64,000 bases of DNA, from NCBI RefSeq assembly GCF_036662795.1, contig NZ_JBAFWZ010000001.1, positions 1 through 64,000 on the forward strand, given 5' to 3'. Within the stretch, counting starts at the first letter, position 1; each line of letters opens with the position of its first letter. The position numbers and the translations under genes were made by a program. Origin of the DNA: Lysinibacillus_B sp036662795. GTDB lineage: Bacteria; Bacillota; Bacilli; Bacillales_A; Planococcaceae. Below are positions 44,544-53,535 of this stretch, piece after piece. The notes beneath the pieces were generated by a model. That model had not been told where the DNA came from. It saw nothing but the letters and a program-made list of their open reading frames with translations, and made no database searches.

Positions 44544-46102
44544 TGACGATTACGTTAGATATGTTTGACAAAATTAATGAACTTTATGACCGCAAAGGCA
44601 TTATCGAGCTTGGTGGCGGTGATACTCGTATCCAAAAGCAACACGAAAAAGGCAAAATGACAGCTCGTGAGCGTATCGAAATGCTACTTGACGAAGGGTC
44701 ATTTGTAGAAATCAATCCATTCATTACACACCGTACTGTAGACTTCGGCATGGAAAAGTTAGAAGGACCTGGTGATGGTGTAGTAACTGGTTTCGGTAAA
44801 ATCAATGGTCGTAATGTGTATTTATTTGCTCAAGACTTCACAGTATTTGGTGGAGCACTTGGTGAAATGCACGCGAAAAAAATTGCAACTGTTATGGACT
44901 TAGCGGCGAAAAATGGTACTCCATTTATCGGCATTAACGATTCAGGCGGTGCGCGTATTCAAGAGGGTGTACTTTCACTTGATGGATACGGTCACATTTT
45001 CTACCGTAACTCAATTTATTCAGGTGTAATTCCACAAATCTCAGTTATTATGGGACCTTGTGCGGGTGGAGCGGTTTATTCACCAGCTATCACTGACTTT
45101 ATCCTGATGGTAGATAAAACATCTCAAATGTTTATTACAGGTCCTAAAGTAATTGAAACAGTTACAGGTGAGAAAATTTCATCAGAAGGTCTTGGTGGTT
45201 CAAAAGTACACAACGCTGTTTCAGGTAATGCTCACTTCCGTGCAGCGAATGAAGAAGAAGCAATCTCGCAAATTCAACAACTACTTTCTTACTTACCACA
45301 AAACAACAAAGAGAAAGCACCAAAGCAAGCTGCTCCAGAGGGAGATAACTTCCGTTCAGAGCTTGTAGATATCGTGCCAATCGACCAAACGAAATCTTAT
45401 GATGTTCGTAAAGTAGTTGAACTAGTAGTAGATGAAGGTACATTTATGGAAGTGCAAAAAGAATTCGCGAAAAATATCGTAGTCGGCTTCGCGCGCATCG
45501 CTGGTGAATCAGTTGGTCTAGTATGTAACCAACCAAAATTCTTAGCGGGCGGCCTTGATATCGATTCTTCAGATAAACTAGCTCGTTTTGTACGTACTTG
45601 TGACGCATATAATGTACCAGTTATTACGTTCGAGGACGTATCTGGCTTCTTCCCAGGCGTTAAGCAAGAGCATGGTGGTATTATTCGTCACGGTGCGAAA
45701 ATCCTTTATGCTTACTCAGAAGCAACAGTACCAAAAATCACTGTAATTTTACGTAAAGCATACGGTGGAGCGTACGTAGCACTTAACTCTAAATCAATCG
45801 GTGCGGACCTAGTATTCGCTTGGCCAAACGCTGAAATCGCAGTAATGGGTGCTGCTGGTGCGGCAAACATCATCCACGCTGGTGAAATTGCGAAATCAGA
45901 AGATCCAGAAGCAACACGTGCACAAAAAATCGAAGAATACAAAGAGAAATTCGCAAATCCTTACGTTGCAGCATCTCGCGGTATGGTAGACGATGTAATT
46001 GACCCACGTGAAACACGTATTAAGTTAATCCAAGCATTAGATATGCTTTCAACAAAACACGAGGATCGCCCGTACAAAAAACACGGTAACATTCCTCTAT
46101 AA
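44543..46102 (+). CDS. Propionyl-CoA carboxylase carboxyltransferase (beta) subunit
   Basis: 519 residues of two crotonase-like carboxyltransferase domains. GGGDTRIQKQHEKGKMTARERI at the N-terminus, GINDSGGARIQEGV and GPCAGGAVYSPAITDF in the first domain, and FVRTCDAYNVPVITFEDVSGFFPG and RKAYGGAYVALNSK in the second are typical of PccB/MmdA (YqjD). With mce upstream it should make methylmalonyl-CoA from propionyl-CoA. No biotin carboxylase/carrier gene is adjacent, so the partner must come from elsewhere. A decarboxylase role (MmdA) cannot be excluded, but no membrane subunits are nearby. Confidence 0.92.
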   Translation: MTITLDMFDKINELYDRKGIIELGGGDTRIQKQHEKGKMTARERIEMLLDEGSFVEINPFITHRTVDFGMEKLEGPGDGVVTGFGKINGRNVYLFAQDFTVFGGALGEMHAKKIATVMDLAAKNGTPFIGINDSGGARIQEGVLSLDGYGHIFYRNSIYSGVIPQISVIMGPCAGGAVYSPAITDFILMVDKTSQMFITGPKVIETVTGEKISSEGLGGSKVHNAVSGNAHFRAANEEEAISQIQQLLSYLPQNNKEKAPKQAAPEGDNFRSELVDIVPIDQTKSYDVRKVVELVVDEGTFMEVQKEFAKNIVVGFARIAGESVGLVCNQPKFLAGGLDIDSSDKLARFVRTCDAYNVPVITFEDVSGFFPGVKQEHGGIIRHGAKILYAYSEATVPKITVILRKAYGGAYVALNSKSIGADLVFAWPNAEIAVMGAAGAANIIHAGEIAKSEDPEATRAQKIEEYKEKFANPYVAASRGMVDDVIDPRETRIKLIQALDMLSTKHEDRPYKKHGNIPL

Positions 46103-46107
46103 GATAG

Positions 46108-46142
46108 ATAGAGTCGCTCTCAATTTGAGGGCGGCTTCTTTA
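46108..46142 (+). terminator. Weak terminator after the carboxyltransferase gene
   Basis: An imperfect hairpin around GAGTCGCTCTC and GAGGGCGGCTTC is followed by TTTATTTATT. Confidence 0.5.
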
Positions 46143-46255
46143 TTTATTATAAAATAATCTGTCTTCATAATTTTAGCGCTATTAACCAATATAGTGTTAG
46201 TTTCCATTTCACTTAAATAACGATTACAATAGTAGAGAAGGAGTGTGGAAAGAAA

Positions 46256-47209
46256 ATGAAATTAAGACAATACCAACAAGAGCTGCAAAAATATAAATTG
46301 GAAATACTCTCACTAGAAAAGTTAAAGAAACAACAACAATCATTAGAAAAACAATTACACCATACAGAATTGAATATCCAAAAATACGAGCAAGAATTAA
46401 AAAATGGACGAAAAAAATTAAATAAGTTAGATGGTTTTTCATTTGTTAATGTATTCTATAATTGGATAGGAAAACAGCAGGAGCTACAAGAAGAACGTTA
46501 TGATCTATTAGCAACAGCAGAGCTTAAATTAATTGAAGCACAATTAATGTACGAGGATTTAAATGACGATTTAGTTGATACAATATACAAAATAAATGCA
46601 ATTAATGAGGAGTACTTAATAGCTCAAATTAAGGAAATTGAAAACAAAATTCAAGTTTACTACATGGCAAATAATCACGTAAAGGCAGCCCAGTTAAATC
46701 AAGTTTTAGAGCAGCAATTTTTATTACAACAATTATTAATTGAAATACATGAGGCGATTGTAGCAGGAAAAGAAGCACAAAAAGAGCTAACTGAAGCTGC
46801 AAAAGCGTTAAGTAATGCAAATAATTATTCTACATGGGATTTGTTAGGTGGGGGATTTATTGTAACTACATTGAAGCACGAGAAGCTTGATCAGTCCAAA
46901 GCATATCTTCACCGGGCACAAATAGCGCTTCAACGCTTTCAAAATGAATTACTAGATATCCAAGAAATCAAAAACGATACCCTGCAAGTAGATACAGACG
47001 GCTTTGTAAAGTTCGCTGATTTCTTCTTTGATGATATTTTTTCAGCATGGTCGATTCATTCAAAAATTTCTACGTCTACAAATCAAATATCAAGAGTTTT
47101 AGATGATGTATCTAATACATTAATAGCACTACAACAAAAAGTTGAAATAGCGGAGCGAAAAAAAGAACAATTATCTGCTGAAAAAGATAAGTTGATATCA
47201 AATGAATAG
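46256..47209 (+). CDS. Coiled-coil protein, unknown function
   Basis: 317 residues, rich in Gln, Lys, Glu and Leu. Heptad-like coiled coils occupy about 5-60, 75-170 and 285-317. A conserved-looking middle segment (about 185-215, SNANNYSTWDLLGGGFIVTT) breaks the coil. It has no signal peptide or membrane helix. AAGGAGTG precedes the ATG. I do not recognise the family. It stands alone between the carboxyltransferase and the M20 peptidase, a place with no counterpart in B. subtilis. Confidence 0.75.
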   Translation: MKLRQYQQELQKYKLEILSLEKLKKQQQSLEKQLHHTELNIQKYEQELKNGRKKLNKLDGFSFVNVFYNWIGKQQELQEERYDLLATAELKLIEAQLMYEDLNDDLVDTIYKINAINEEYLIAQIKEIENKIQVYYMANNHVKAAQLNQVLEQQFLLQQLLIEIHEAIVAGKEAQKELTEAAKALSNANNYSTWDLLGGGFIVTTLKHEKLDQSKAYLHRAQIALQRFQNELLDIQEIKNDTLQVDTDGFVKFADFFFDDIFSAWSIHSKISTSTNQISRVLDDVSNTLIALQQKVEIAERKKEQLSAEKDKLISNE

Positions 47210-47281
47210 GGATAATTGTTTTTTATTGGCTATAGAGGTAAAATAGTCTCATCTTGTTTCGAAAGAAGGAGAGTGTACTTT

Positions 47282-48394
47282 ATGACTACACGAATCGTAA
47301 AAGAATTTTTAGAGCTTGTACAAATTGACTCTGAAACAAAGCATGAAGAAATCATTGCGCCAATTATTGTAAAAAAGTTAGAGGGATTGGGCTTTGATGT
47401 AGTCCAAGATGATGCCCATACACGAAATGGACATGGCGCAGGAAATATTATAGCAACGTTGAATGGATCCTTAAAGGTCGAGCCAATCTATTTTACGGTA
47501 CATATGGATACAGTTGTACCAGGAAAAGGTATTCGACCAGAAATTCGTGAGGATGGATATATTTACTCTGATGGCACAACGATTTTAGGGGCTGATGATA
47601 AAGCTGGAATGGCAGCCCTTTTTGAAATGATACGTCGTTTAAAGGAGGAAAGCGTTGAGCATGGCACGATCCAATTCATTATTACTGCTGGAGAGGAAAG
47701 TGGCTTAGCTGGTGCGAAAGAGCTGGACCCATCAATGATTATTGCCAAATACGGCTTTGCTGTTGATAGTGATGGTAAAGTAGGAGGCATTGTTACTGCA
47801 GCACCATATCAAGCAAAAATCCAAGCAAAAATTATTGGGAAAACAGCGCATGCAGGGGTAGCACCGGAAAAGGGCATATCCGCTATTACAGTCGCTGCAA
47901 AGGCAATTGCAAAGATGAAGCTAGGACGTCTTGATGATGAAACAACTGCTAATATTGGACGCTTCGAGGGTGGAAAAGCAACAAATATCGTTTGTGATGA
48001 GGTGCATATTTTAGCAGAGGCACGCTCTATTAATAAAGAAAAGTTAGATACTCAAACAGCTCATATGAAGGAAACTTTTGAGGCAGTAGCAAACGAGCTG
48101 GGAGCGAAAGCGGAGGTCGATGTGGAGATAATGTATCCGGGCTTCTCTGTTACGGAGAACGATCGCGTTGTACAAGTGGCAATGAACGCAGTTCGCGCAA
48201 TTGGTCGTACACCAAACCTCGGTAAATCAGGTGGAGGTAGCGATGCTAACATAATTGCTGGCTTTGGAATTCCGACGGTGAACTTATCGGTTGGCTATGA
48301 GGAAATTCATACGACTAATGAACGTATGCCTATTGAGGAATTAGAAAAGCTAGCCGATTTATTAGTTGAGGTAGTGAAAAGCTCCGCGAACTAA
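47282..48394 (+). CDS. M20/M25 family peptidase (PepT-like, YqjE)
   Basis: 370 residues. Di-zinc aminopeptidase motifs: FTVHMDTVVPG (first metal His/Asp, about 73), TILGADDKAGMAAL (bridging Asp) and ITAGEESGLAGAKEL (catalytic Glu pair). A dimerisation domain lies in the middle. It probably cleaves tripeptides or related small peptides. ATG 47282 is used with AGAAGGAGAG; the open frame extends upstream to 47216 without a ribosome site. Confidence 0.9.
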   Translation: MTTRIVKEFLELVQIDSETKHEEIIAPIIVKKLEGLGFDVVQDDAHTRNGHGAGNIIATLNGSLKVEPIYFTVHMDTVVPGKGIRPEIREDGYIYSDGTTILGADDKAGMAALFEMIRRLKEESVEHGTIQFIITAGEESGLAGAKELDPSMIIAKYGFAVDSDGKVGGIVTAAPYQAKIQAKIIGKTAHAGVAPEKGISAITVAAKAIAKMKLGRLDDETTANIGRFEGGKATNIVCDEVHILAEARSINKEKLDTQTAHMKETFEAVANELGAKAEVDVEIMYPGFSVTENDRVVQVAMNAVRAIGRTPNLGKSGGGSDANIIAGFGIPTVNLSVGYEEIHTTNERMPIEELEKLADLLVEVVKSSAN

Positions 48395-48415
48395 AATAGT
48401 AAAAGAGGTGACCTT

Positions 48416-48898
48416 ATGGGGTTCGAAAAATCAGTTGTTTTTGCATGTGGACATGAAGAGTATGCAGTGCCAGTAGATCAAGTTGTATCGATTGAAAAGC
48501 TAGAGCGAGTAACGCCAATTCCACACTTGCCGAAATATTTATTAGGTTTTACACGAGCGCGCGGTGAGTTAATTCCAGTCATTGATTTTGGACTTATTTT
48601 ATATAACCAGCCATGCTCAGGTGATAATATACGATGTTTAATTCTCAATACAGATGTGGTGAACTATGGCTTAGTTGTTGGAGAAGCGCGAGAAATTTTT
48701 GATTTTAACCCATCGACTTTAAAGCAAATGGGGCTTGTGAATTATGCGAAAACTCAATATTTCACAGCTGTAGCAAACCTAGAGGACCGTATGATTACGT
48801 GTGTGGATCCCAAAATTTTAGTTAATTCCTTAGAAGGCATCCGCGAAATAATTGAATACTTACACAAAATGCTAGAAAATGAAGAAGTAAATAGCTAA
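48416..48898 (+). CDS. CheW-like adaptor protein
   Basis: 160 residues with one CheW domain: VVFACGHEEYAVPVDQVVSIEKL, TPIPHLPKYLLGFTRARGELIPVIDFG and the C-terminal ITCVDPKILVNSL strand. CheW links chemoreceptors to CheA. No che or receptor gene is nearby, so this may be a second, stand-alone adaptor. It could also be the main CheW of this genome. AAAGAGGTGACC precedes the ATG. Confidence 0.85.
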   Translation: MGFEKSVVFACGHEEYAVPVDQVVSIEKLERVTPIPHLPKYLLGFTRARGELIPVIDFGLILYNQPCSGDNIRCLILNTDVVNYGLVVGEAREIFDFNPSTLKQMGLVNYAKTQYFTAVANLEDRMITCVDPKILVNSLEGIREIIEYLHKMLENEEVNS

Positions 48899-48903
48899 TC
48901 GAG

Positions 48904-48942
48904 AGCCACGACATGTCCAACAATTGTATGTCGTGGCTTTCA
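48904..48942. terminator. Bidirectional terminator between convergent genes
   Basis: AGCCACGACAT (48904-48914) is perfectly complementary to ATGTCGTGGCT (48928-48938). It lies between the CheW-like and TetR genes; the T tract is short. Confidence 0.7.
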
Positions 48943-48948
48943 TGTATA

Positions 48949-49581
48949 TTATAAAGGCTTTAATGACTGAAGGATTAACTTCATCATAATTTGCTGCTGC
49001 TTTTCATTTGTAATATCTTCAGGTAATTCTGCTAGATCTTCGGAAAGAGATAGCTTAGCTGTAAATTTACCAAAGCAATTAATATACGTAATGAGGGCAG
49101 TTTGAATATCCAATGATAAATTGATCGATCCATCAATTCTTCCTTGCTCAATAATAGATAGTAAATGGTTAATCATTCGACGCTGTACTTCTTGATATCT
49201 GTCAATATTTTCTAATGGTTCAGCTCGATAGGCAGCGTAGCTTTCGAAAACTTCACGAAAACGAATAATTTTTTTATTTTCTTCATCATTAAACGATAAA
49301 AAATAATTCAATAATTGCTCGACCTTTTCAAAAGCAGTTTGTGAGCTAGATGCAATCGTAAAGAATGCACGTTCAAAGCGAGTCATAATTTGACAGGCTA
49401 CTGCTACTATTAGTAACTCTTTTTTAGGAAAATAGCGAAACAACGTTGCAATACCTATTTCCGATAAATTAGCAATCTCCTGCATTTGCACATCATACAA
49501 TCCTTTACTAATAAATAATTCTGTAGCTTTATCAATAATTTGCTGTTGTCGAATTTCCTTATTTTTTTCTCTAATCCTCAC
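48949..49581 (-). CDS. TetR family transcriptional regulator
   Basis: 210 residues. The N-terminal TetR helix-turn-helix (about 10-57) reads QIIDKATELFISKGLYDVQM, then EIANLSEIGIATLFRYFPKK. The C-terminal helical ligand domain is unlike any I can name. The GTG start is at 49581. It is divergent from an SDR gene with a perfect 17-bp palindrome between them, so it probably represses that gene and perhaps itself. Confidence 0.9.
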   Translation of the reverse strand: MRIREKNKEIRQQQIIDKATELFISKGLYDVQMQEIANLSEIGIATLFRYFPKKELLIVAVACQIMTRFERAFFTIASSSQTAFEKVEQLLNYFLSFNDEENKKIIRFREVFESYAAYRAEPLENIDRYQEVQRRMINHLLSIIEQGRIDGSINLSLDIQTALITYINCFGKFTAKLSLSEDLAELPEDITNEKQQQIMMKLILQSLKPL

Positions 49582-49668
49582 TGTTTGTCACTTCCTTGTA
49601 TTCCATTATAAATGTAAGCGTTTTTGTTGCAAATTAATTATTAGTATATTAGAATAAATTTGAAAATG

Positions 49669-49685
49669 TGATAGTCAGACTATCA
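49669..49685. promoter_or_regulatory. Perfect palindrome, likely operator of the TetR regulator
   Basis: TGATAGTC-A-GACTATCA, 8+8 bp with a single central base, ends 24 bp before the SDR start. Length and symmetry are typical of TetR operators. It would overlap the start region of the SDR transcript. Confidence 0.65.
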
Positions 49686-49709
49686 TAAATAAAAAATGAG
49701 GTGTCAAAC

Positions 49710-50459
49710 ATGGCTCGATTACAAAACAAAATAGCAATTATTACAGGTGCAGGAAGCGGTATGGGAGAAGCAACAGCTTTAACTTTCGCACAACAAGGCG
49801 CAAAGGTAGTTGCGACAGATATTAATACAGAAGCAGTAGAAGCTGTTGTAGCACGTATTAAAGAAGAGGGCGGAGAAGCAATCGCAGTTTCACATAACGT
49901 AGCCTCTCGTGAGGATTGGGAAAATGTATATGCACAAGCTATTGAGGCTTTCGGTGCTGTAAATATTTTAGTAAACAACGCTGGTATTTCACTAGCAACA
50001 CCATTTAATGAGCAAACAGAAGCAATGTGGGATAAAGTATACAATATTAACATCGACAGCGTAATGCTAGGTATGCAATTAGCAATAAAGCATATGGAAG
50101 AAAACGGTGGTTCAATTGTGAACATTTCATCAACTGCCGCTTTAACAGGTATGGCAGGTGCAGGAGCTTATACTGCATCTAAAGGTGCTGTTTCAGCAAT
50201 TACACGTGCTGCTGCTGTAGACTACGGTAAAAAGAACATTCGTGTAAATGCGATCAACCCTGGTTATATCGTGACACCAATGAGTGCGCCTCATATGGAA
50301 AATCCACAATATAAAGCGCATTTCTTAAACGGTATTGCATTACCTGAATTAGGAACGGCTCAAAATATTGCAGATACTGTTGTATTTCTAGCATCAGATG
50401 AAGCTGCTCATATTTCAGGCATTAACTTAGCTGTTGATGGTGGAATGACAGCGAAATAA
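49710..50459 (+). CDS. Short-chain dehydrogenase/reductase
   Basis: 249 residues, classical SDR. It has the cofactor loop TGAGSGMGEA (about 12-21), a conserved Asp after the second strand (VVATDIN), which favours NAD, the NNAG motif, and the catalytic Ser (VNISST) plus YTASK. The C-terminal INLAVDGGMT is typical. The substrate is unknown. The codon bias is strong, suggesting good expression. ATG 49710 follows AATGAGGTG. The divergent TetR gene and the palindrome suggest induction by a small molecule. Confidence 0.92.
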   Translation: MARLQNKIAIITGAGSGMGEATALTFAQQGAKVVATDINTEAVEAVVARIKEEGGEAIAVSHNVASREDWENVYAQAIEAFGAVNILVNNAGISLATPFNEQTEAMWDKVYNINIDSVMLGMQLAIKHMEENGGSIVNISSTAALTGMAGAGAYTASKGAVSAITRAAAVDYGKKNIRVNAINPGYIVTPMSAPHMENPQYKAHFLNGIALPELGTAQNIADTVVFLASDEAAHISGINLAVDGGMTAK

Positions 50460-50467
50460 TAGAGAAA

Positions 50468-50512
50468 AAACCTGCGCCCGAATCAGCTCAGCCGATACGG
50501 AACGCAGGTTTA
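50468..50512 (+). terminator. Terminator after the SDR gene
   Basis: AAACCTGCG (50468-50476) pairs with CGCAGGTTT (50503-50511), with further pairing in the long loop. It overlaps the stop codon of the small minus-strand gene. Confidence 0.65.
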
Positions 50513-50671
50513 TTTATTCATCTTTTCATTTATTTCTCCTAGTAATTTTGATTGTTGCTTTAATAATTTTATAACTGTAAAAGTGACCCAAACAATAAAT
50601 ACGATCGGTATCAAATAAAATACAATAATCATGATTGGTAATAAAGTAAGGACAGTTGTTGCTGGTTCCAT
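50510..50671 (-). CDS. Small single-helix membrane protein
   Basis: 53 residues starting MEPATTVLTLLPIMIIVFYL. One long hydrophobic helix (about 5-33) is followed by a charged helical tail (KLLKQQSKLLGEINEKMNK). AGGAG lies 8 bp before the ATG at 50671 (minus strand). The layout resembles small Bacillales membrane peptides of unknown function. I do not recognise a named family. Confidence 0.55.
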   Translation of the reverse strand: MEPATTVLTLLPIMIIVFYLIPIVFIVWVTFTVIKLLKQQSKLLGEINEKMNK

Positions 50672-50798
50672 ATACATTTCTCCTAAATTAACAAAATATT
50701 TAATATGTCATATTATATTACAAATGTATTAATGTGGCTATTCTAAATGGAACATGCAACAATATGACCGTTTACTTTTCTGCTTCTTCCTTATTTAT

Positions 50799-51950
50799 CT
50801 AAAAGAAATACCCCTCATACGTCTTTTTAAAGCTCAGTATTACGCCAATCAGCATGAAATTAGATAACAGTGAGCTACCGCCATAGCTTACGAAGGGGAG
50901 TGTGACACCTGTGATAGGCATTAGACCGAGTGTCATGCCGATATTTTGGAATATTTGAAAGGTTAATAACCCAATGATACCTGCGCCGATTACATAAGCA
51001 AAATGATTTTTAGTACTTATAATAATGACTACAAGTCGGAAAAGTAATAAGAAAAACAGTATGATTACAATTGAAGCGCCAATAAATCCAGTTTCTTCAG
51101 CAATCGTAGAAAAAATATAATCTGTATGTTTTTCTGGTACATAAACATCGTTTTGTAAATAACCTTTCCCCGTTAATTCCCCAGAACCGATTGCTAGCAT
51201 TCCTTGTCTTCCCTGATAGGAAGAATCCTCAAATTCATAGGGTGAAAGCCAACCATTAATCCGTGATATTTGATGGTCATCAAGCTTACTAAGTAATTGC
51301 TCATTATAAAAATCATTGTATTGTGTGAAAATTACTATGAAGGCTAGTACAACGGTTAAAGGTATTGCAGCTAGTCCTATTAAAATTTTTCTGCTAATTG
51401 TTGAGAAATAAATCATCGGTATGATCAATGCTAAATAGAGCATAATCATCCCTGTGTCTGGTTGCTTATAAACAATGAGCATGGGTGGAACAGTAATAAT
51501 GGCGATTTTTAATAATAATAAGCTATCAGAAGATAAACTATTATTTATAAGTTTTTCTCGATGCCCTGTGATTGTTTTCGCTAATACTAATACAAAAGCA
51601 AACTTCATAAATTCTGACGGCTGAAAGGTCCCGATAAAGGGTATTTGATACCACGCTTTCGCATCATTAATAGGCTTTGCGATGCTTTCTGGTGCAAAAA
51701 TTAGAGCGATTAATAGTAGTAAAATTAGCACATAGAAAATCCATGCGATTTTTTTTAACTGCTCACTATCAAGCCAAGCGATCGCAAACATTATAATAAA
51801 GCCAATGCTATAAAAGAGGCATTGCTTTATTATAAATGCTCCTGAATATTGTGAGAATGTAGTATTACTTGAATGAATAAAAAAAACACTAATTATGCCT
51901 AGTAAAACTATGTATAGGATAACTTGCTTATCTAAATATTTGCTTATCAT
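50799..51950 (-). CDS. rodA: RodA/FtsW/SpoVE family glycosyltransferase
   Basis: 383-residue SEDS protein with about ten membrane helices. FQPSEFMKFAFVLVLA (about 135), KQPDTGMIMLYLAL, SPYEFEDSSYQGRQGMLAIGSGELTGKG (extracellular loop, about 255-282), HTDYIFSTIAEETGFIG and PFVSYGGSSLLSNF are SEDS signatures. It polymerises peptidoglycan glycan strands. The GKGY/HTDYIF pattern is closer to RodA, but RodA, FtsW and SpoVE cannot be separated safely. The start at 51950 has AGGAG; the open frame reaches 52043 without one. Confidence 0.9.
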   Translation of the reverse strand: MISKYLDKQVILYIVLLGIISVFFIHSSNTTFSQYSGAFIIKQCLFYSIGFIIMFAIAWLDSEQLKKIAWIFYVLILLLLIALIFAPESIAKPINDAKAWYQIPFIGTFQPSEFMKFAFVLVLAKTITGHREKLINNSLSSDSLLLLKIAIITVPPMLIVYKQPDTGMIMLYLALIIPMIYFSTISRKILIGLAAIPLTVVLAFIVIFTQYNDFYNEQLLSKLDDHQISRINGWLSPYEFEDSSYQGRQGMLAIGSGELTGKGYLQNDVYVPEKHTDYIFSTIAEETGFIGASIVIILFFLLLFRLVVIIISTKNHFAYVIGAGIIGLLTFQIFQNIGMTLGLMPITGVTLPFVSYGGSSLLSNFMLIGVILSFKKTYEGYFF

Positions 51951-52141
51951 TGCTATCTGAACTCCTGGAATGAATTGATAAAATATTATAGTGATACCAT
52001 TTAGACGTTCGGATAGCAAATATGTTCCATGATATATAAACATTGGATAGTATTGGTGATGTAAACATATTGATTCCCTTTATCCCTTATCATATAAATG
52101 TTAGGATAATAGGATATAACATTTAAGGTGAGGGAAGGTTC

Positions 52142-52759
52142 ATGTTCATAGAAAAAGTGAATGCTAAATTAAGCGAGCATAAATCTCTATTTATTGGAGA
52201 GGACAATGCTTTCCGTTCAGCAGTGTTAATTCCTTTAGTTAAAATAGAAGGGGAATGGCATATTTTATTTGAGGTTCGTTCTTTTACGATGCGAAAGCAG
52301 CCTGGAGATATTAGTTTCCCAGGTGGACGAATAGATGCAACTGATTCATCTCCGTTGGCCGCAGCATTACGTGAAACGCATGAGGAATTAGGTGTCGATC
52401 CCAACGATGTGGACTTAGTTGGGCAACTAAGTCCATATATTGCCTCCCCGTCGTTTGTCATTTATCCGTTTGTCGTTCAGCTAGAATATGACAAAATCAT
52501 TCATTCGTATAATATAGAAGAAGTCGAAGAAGTATTTACAGTTCCAATTAAATGGCTATTAAATTATGAACCATATATGAGTTTAGTTACAGTGCAGCCT
52601 GTACCTTCACCAGACTTTCCTTTTGATAAGATAATGAATGGTACTGCCTACCAATGGGGTGGACGTTCGATGGAGGAATGGTTTTATGATTATGAAGGCT
52701 ATACGATTTGGGGACTAACGGCAAGAATCTTGAAGCATTTTATTGAACTCATAAAATAG
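52142..52759 (+). CDS. Nudix hydrolase, probable CoA pyrophosphatase
   Basis: 205 residues. The Nudix box region GDISFPGGRIDATDSSPLAA followed by LRETHEELGV (about 58-88) has the REXXEE metal site. Just before it, RSFTMRKQPGDISFPGG matches the UPF0035-type motif of NudL/YeaB enzymes, which cleave CoA to 4'-phosphopantetheine and 3',5'-ADP. A few N-terminal residues vary between homologues. GTGAGGG precedes the ATG. Confidence 0.9.
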   Translation: MFIEKVNAKLSEHKSLFIGEDNAFRSAVLIPLVKIEGEWHILFEVRSFTMRKQPGDISFPGGRIDATDSSPLAAALRETHEELGVDPNDVDLVGQLSPYIASPSFVIYPFVVQLEYDKIIHSYNIEEVEEVFTVPIKWLLNYEPYMSLVTVQPVPSPDFPFDKIMNGTAYQWGGRSMEEWFYDYEGYTIWGLTARILKHFIELIK

Positions 52760-52812
52760 AGGGTTGCAGCAAGGGGAAACTAACAATTATTCCTTATCCG
52801 TTTACCCCAACA

Positions 52813-53520
52813 TTATTTTGTACAAATAAAAACACGGAAATCCAAAATATGTGCATACTTTTCAGTCATGTCAACATGCTTTTCCATTAGCGTATAAAGT
52901 TCTGGTTCTATGTGATCAGAGTAATGAAAATCAGGGGTTGAATAACTTTGAGTGATGGATTGCTTCTCGAGAACATTGATAGGGATAAATCCGGATTGTT
53001 CGAATCGATTGATCCATTCTCCTTCTGAAGGGATAGACTCAAATCCGTAAAACTCCTGTATTTCTTTTTTGATATTTTCTTCGATCGATTGGGAAAGGCT
53101 TATCTCATTTGCAATAAAACGACCTCCAGACTTTAATAATCGATATATTTCGTTAAGTGCTACAGTTGTTTTGACAAACGAAAGTACAGATTCTGAAAGG
53201 ATCAAATCAAATGAATTTTCCTGTAGCGTAGTTTTTTCTATGGAACCTTGAAGTATATTAACATGTAATTGCGCTACACTTATTCGCTGCTTAGCCTTTT
53301 CAATCATGAGCGGATTTATATCGATAGCAGTTACCTTAGCTCCATACGTTTTAGCTAAATAAGCAGCGGTTTGTCCAGTGCCGCATCCTACATCTAAAAT
53401 CGTAGTATCGCTGTTAATTTTCTGTAGCTTTAACATTTCTTTCGTTAGATCAATTCCGCCAGGATGAGCACCACCAATACCGAATGTAGATAGTAGATTA
53501 AGGTAGTCAGAAATATTCAT
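52813..53520 (-). CDS. Class I SAM-dependent methyltransferase
   Basis: 235 residues. SAM-binding motif I is ILDVGCGTGQTAAYLA (about 36-51), followed by VTAIDINPLMIEKAK and a motif IV-like FDLILSESVLSF. The N-terminal GIGGAHPGGI segment resembles small-molecule methyltransferases of the ubiE/arsM type. The substrate is unknown. ATG 53520 follows GCAGGTG; the frame continues to 53535 without support. Confidence 0.85.
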   Translation of the reverse strand: MNISDYLNLLSTFGIGGAHPGGIDLTKEMLKLQKINSDTTILDVGCGTGQTAAYLAKTYGAKVTAIDINPLMIEKAKQRISVAQLHVNILQGSIEKTTLQENSFDLILSESVLSFVKTTVALNEIYRLLKSGGRFIANEISLSQSIEENIKKEIQEFYGFESIPSEGEWINRFEQSGFIPINVLEKQSITQSYSTPDFHYSDHIEPELYTLMEKHVDMTEKYAHILDFRVFICTK

Positions 53521-53535
53521 AAGTATCACCTGCAC

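Noticed and set aside
46224..46442. 72-codon minus-strand frame coding for a hydrophobic peptide
   Set aside because: Lies fully opposite the start of the coiled-coil gene; its hydrophobicity is the mirror of Gln/Lys-rich codons. No ribosome site.
49612..49625. cre-like TGTAAGCGTTTTTG near the TetR gene start
   Set aside because: The right half does not fit the consensus.
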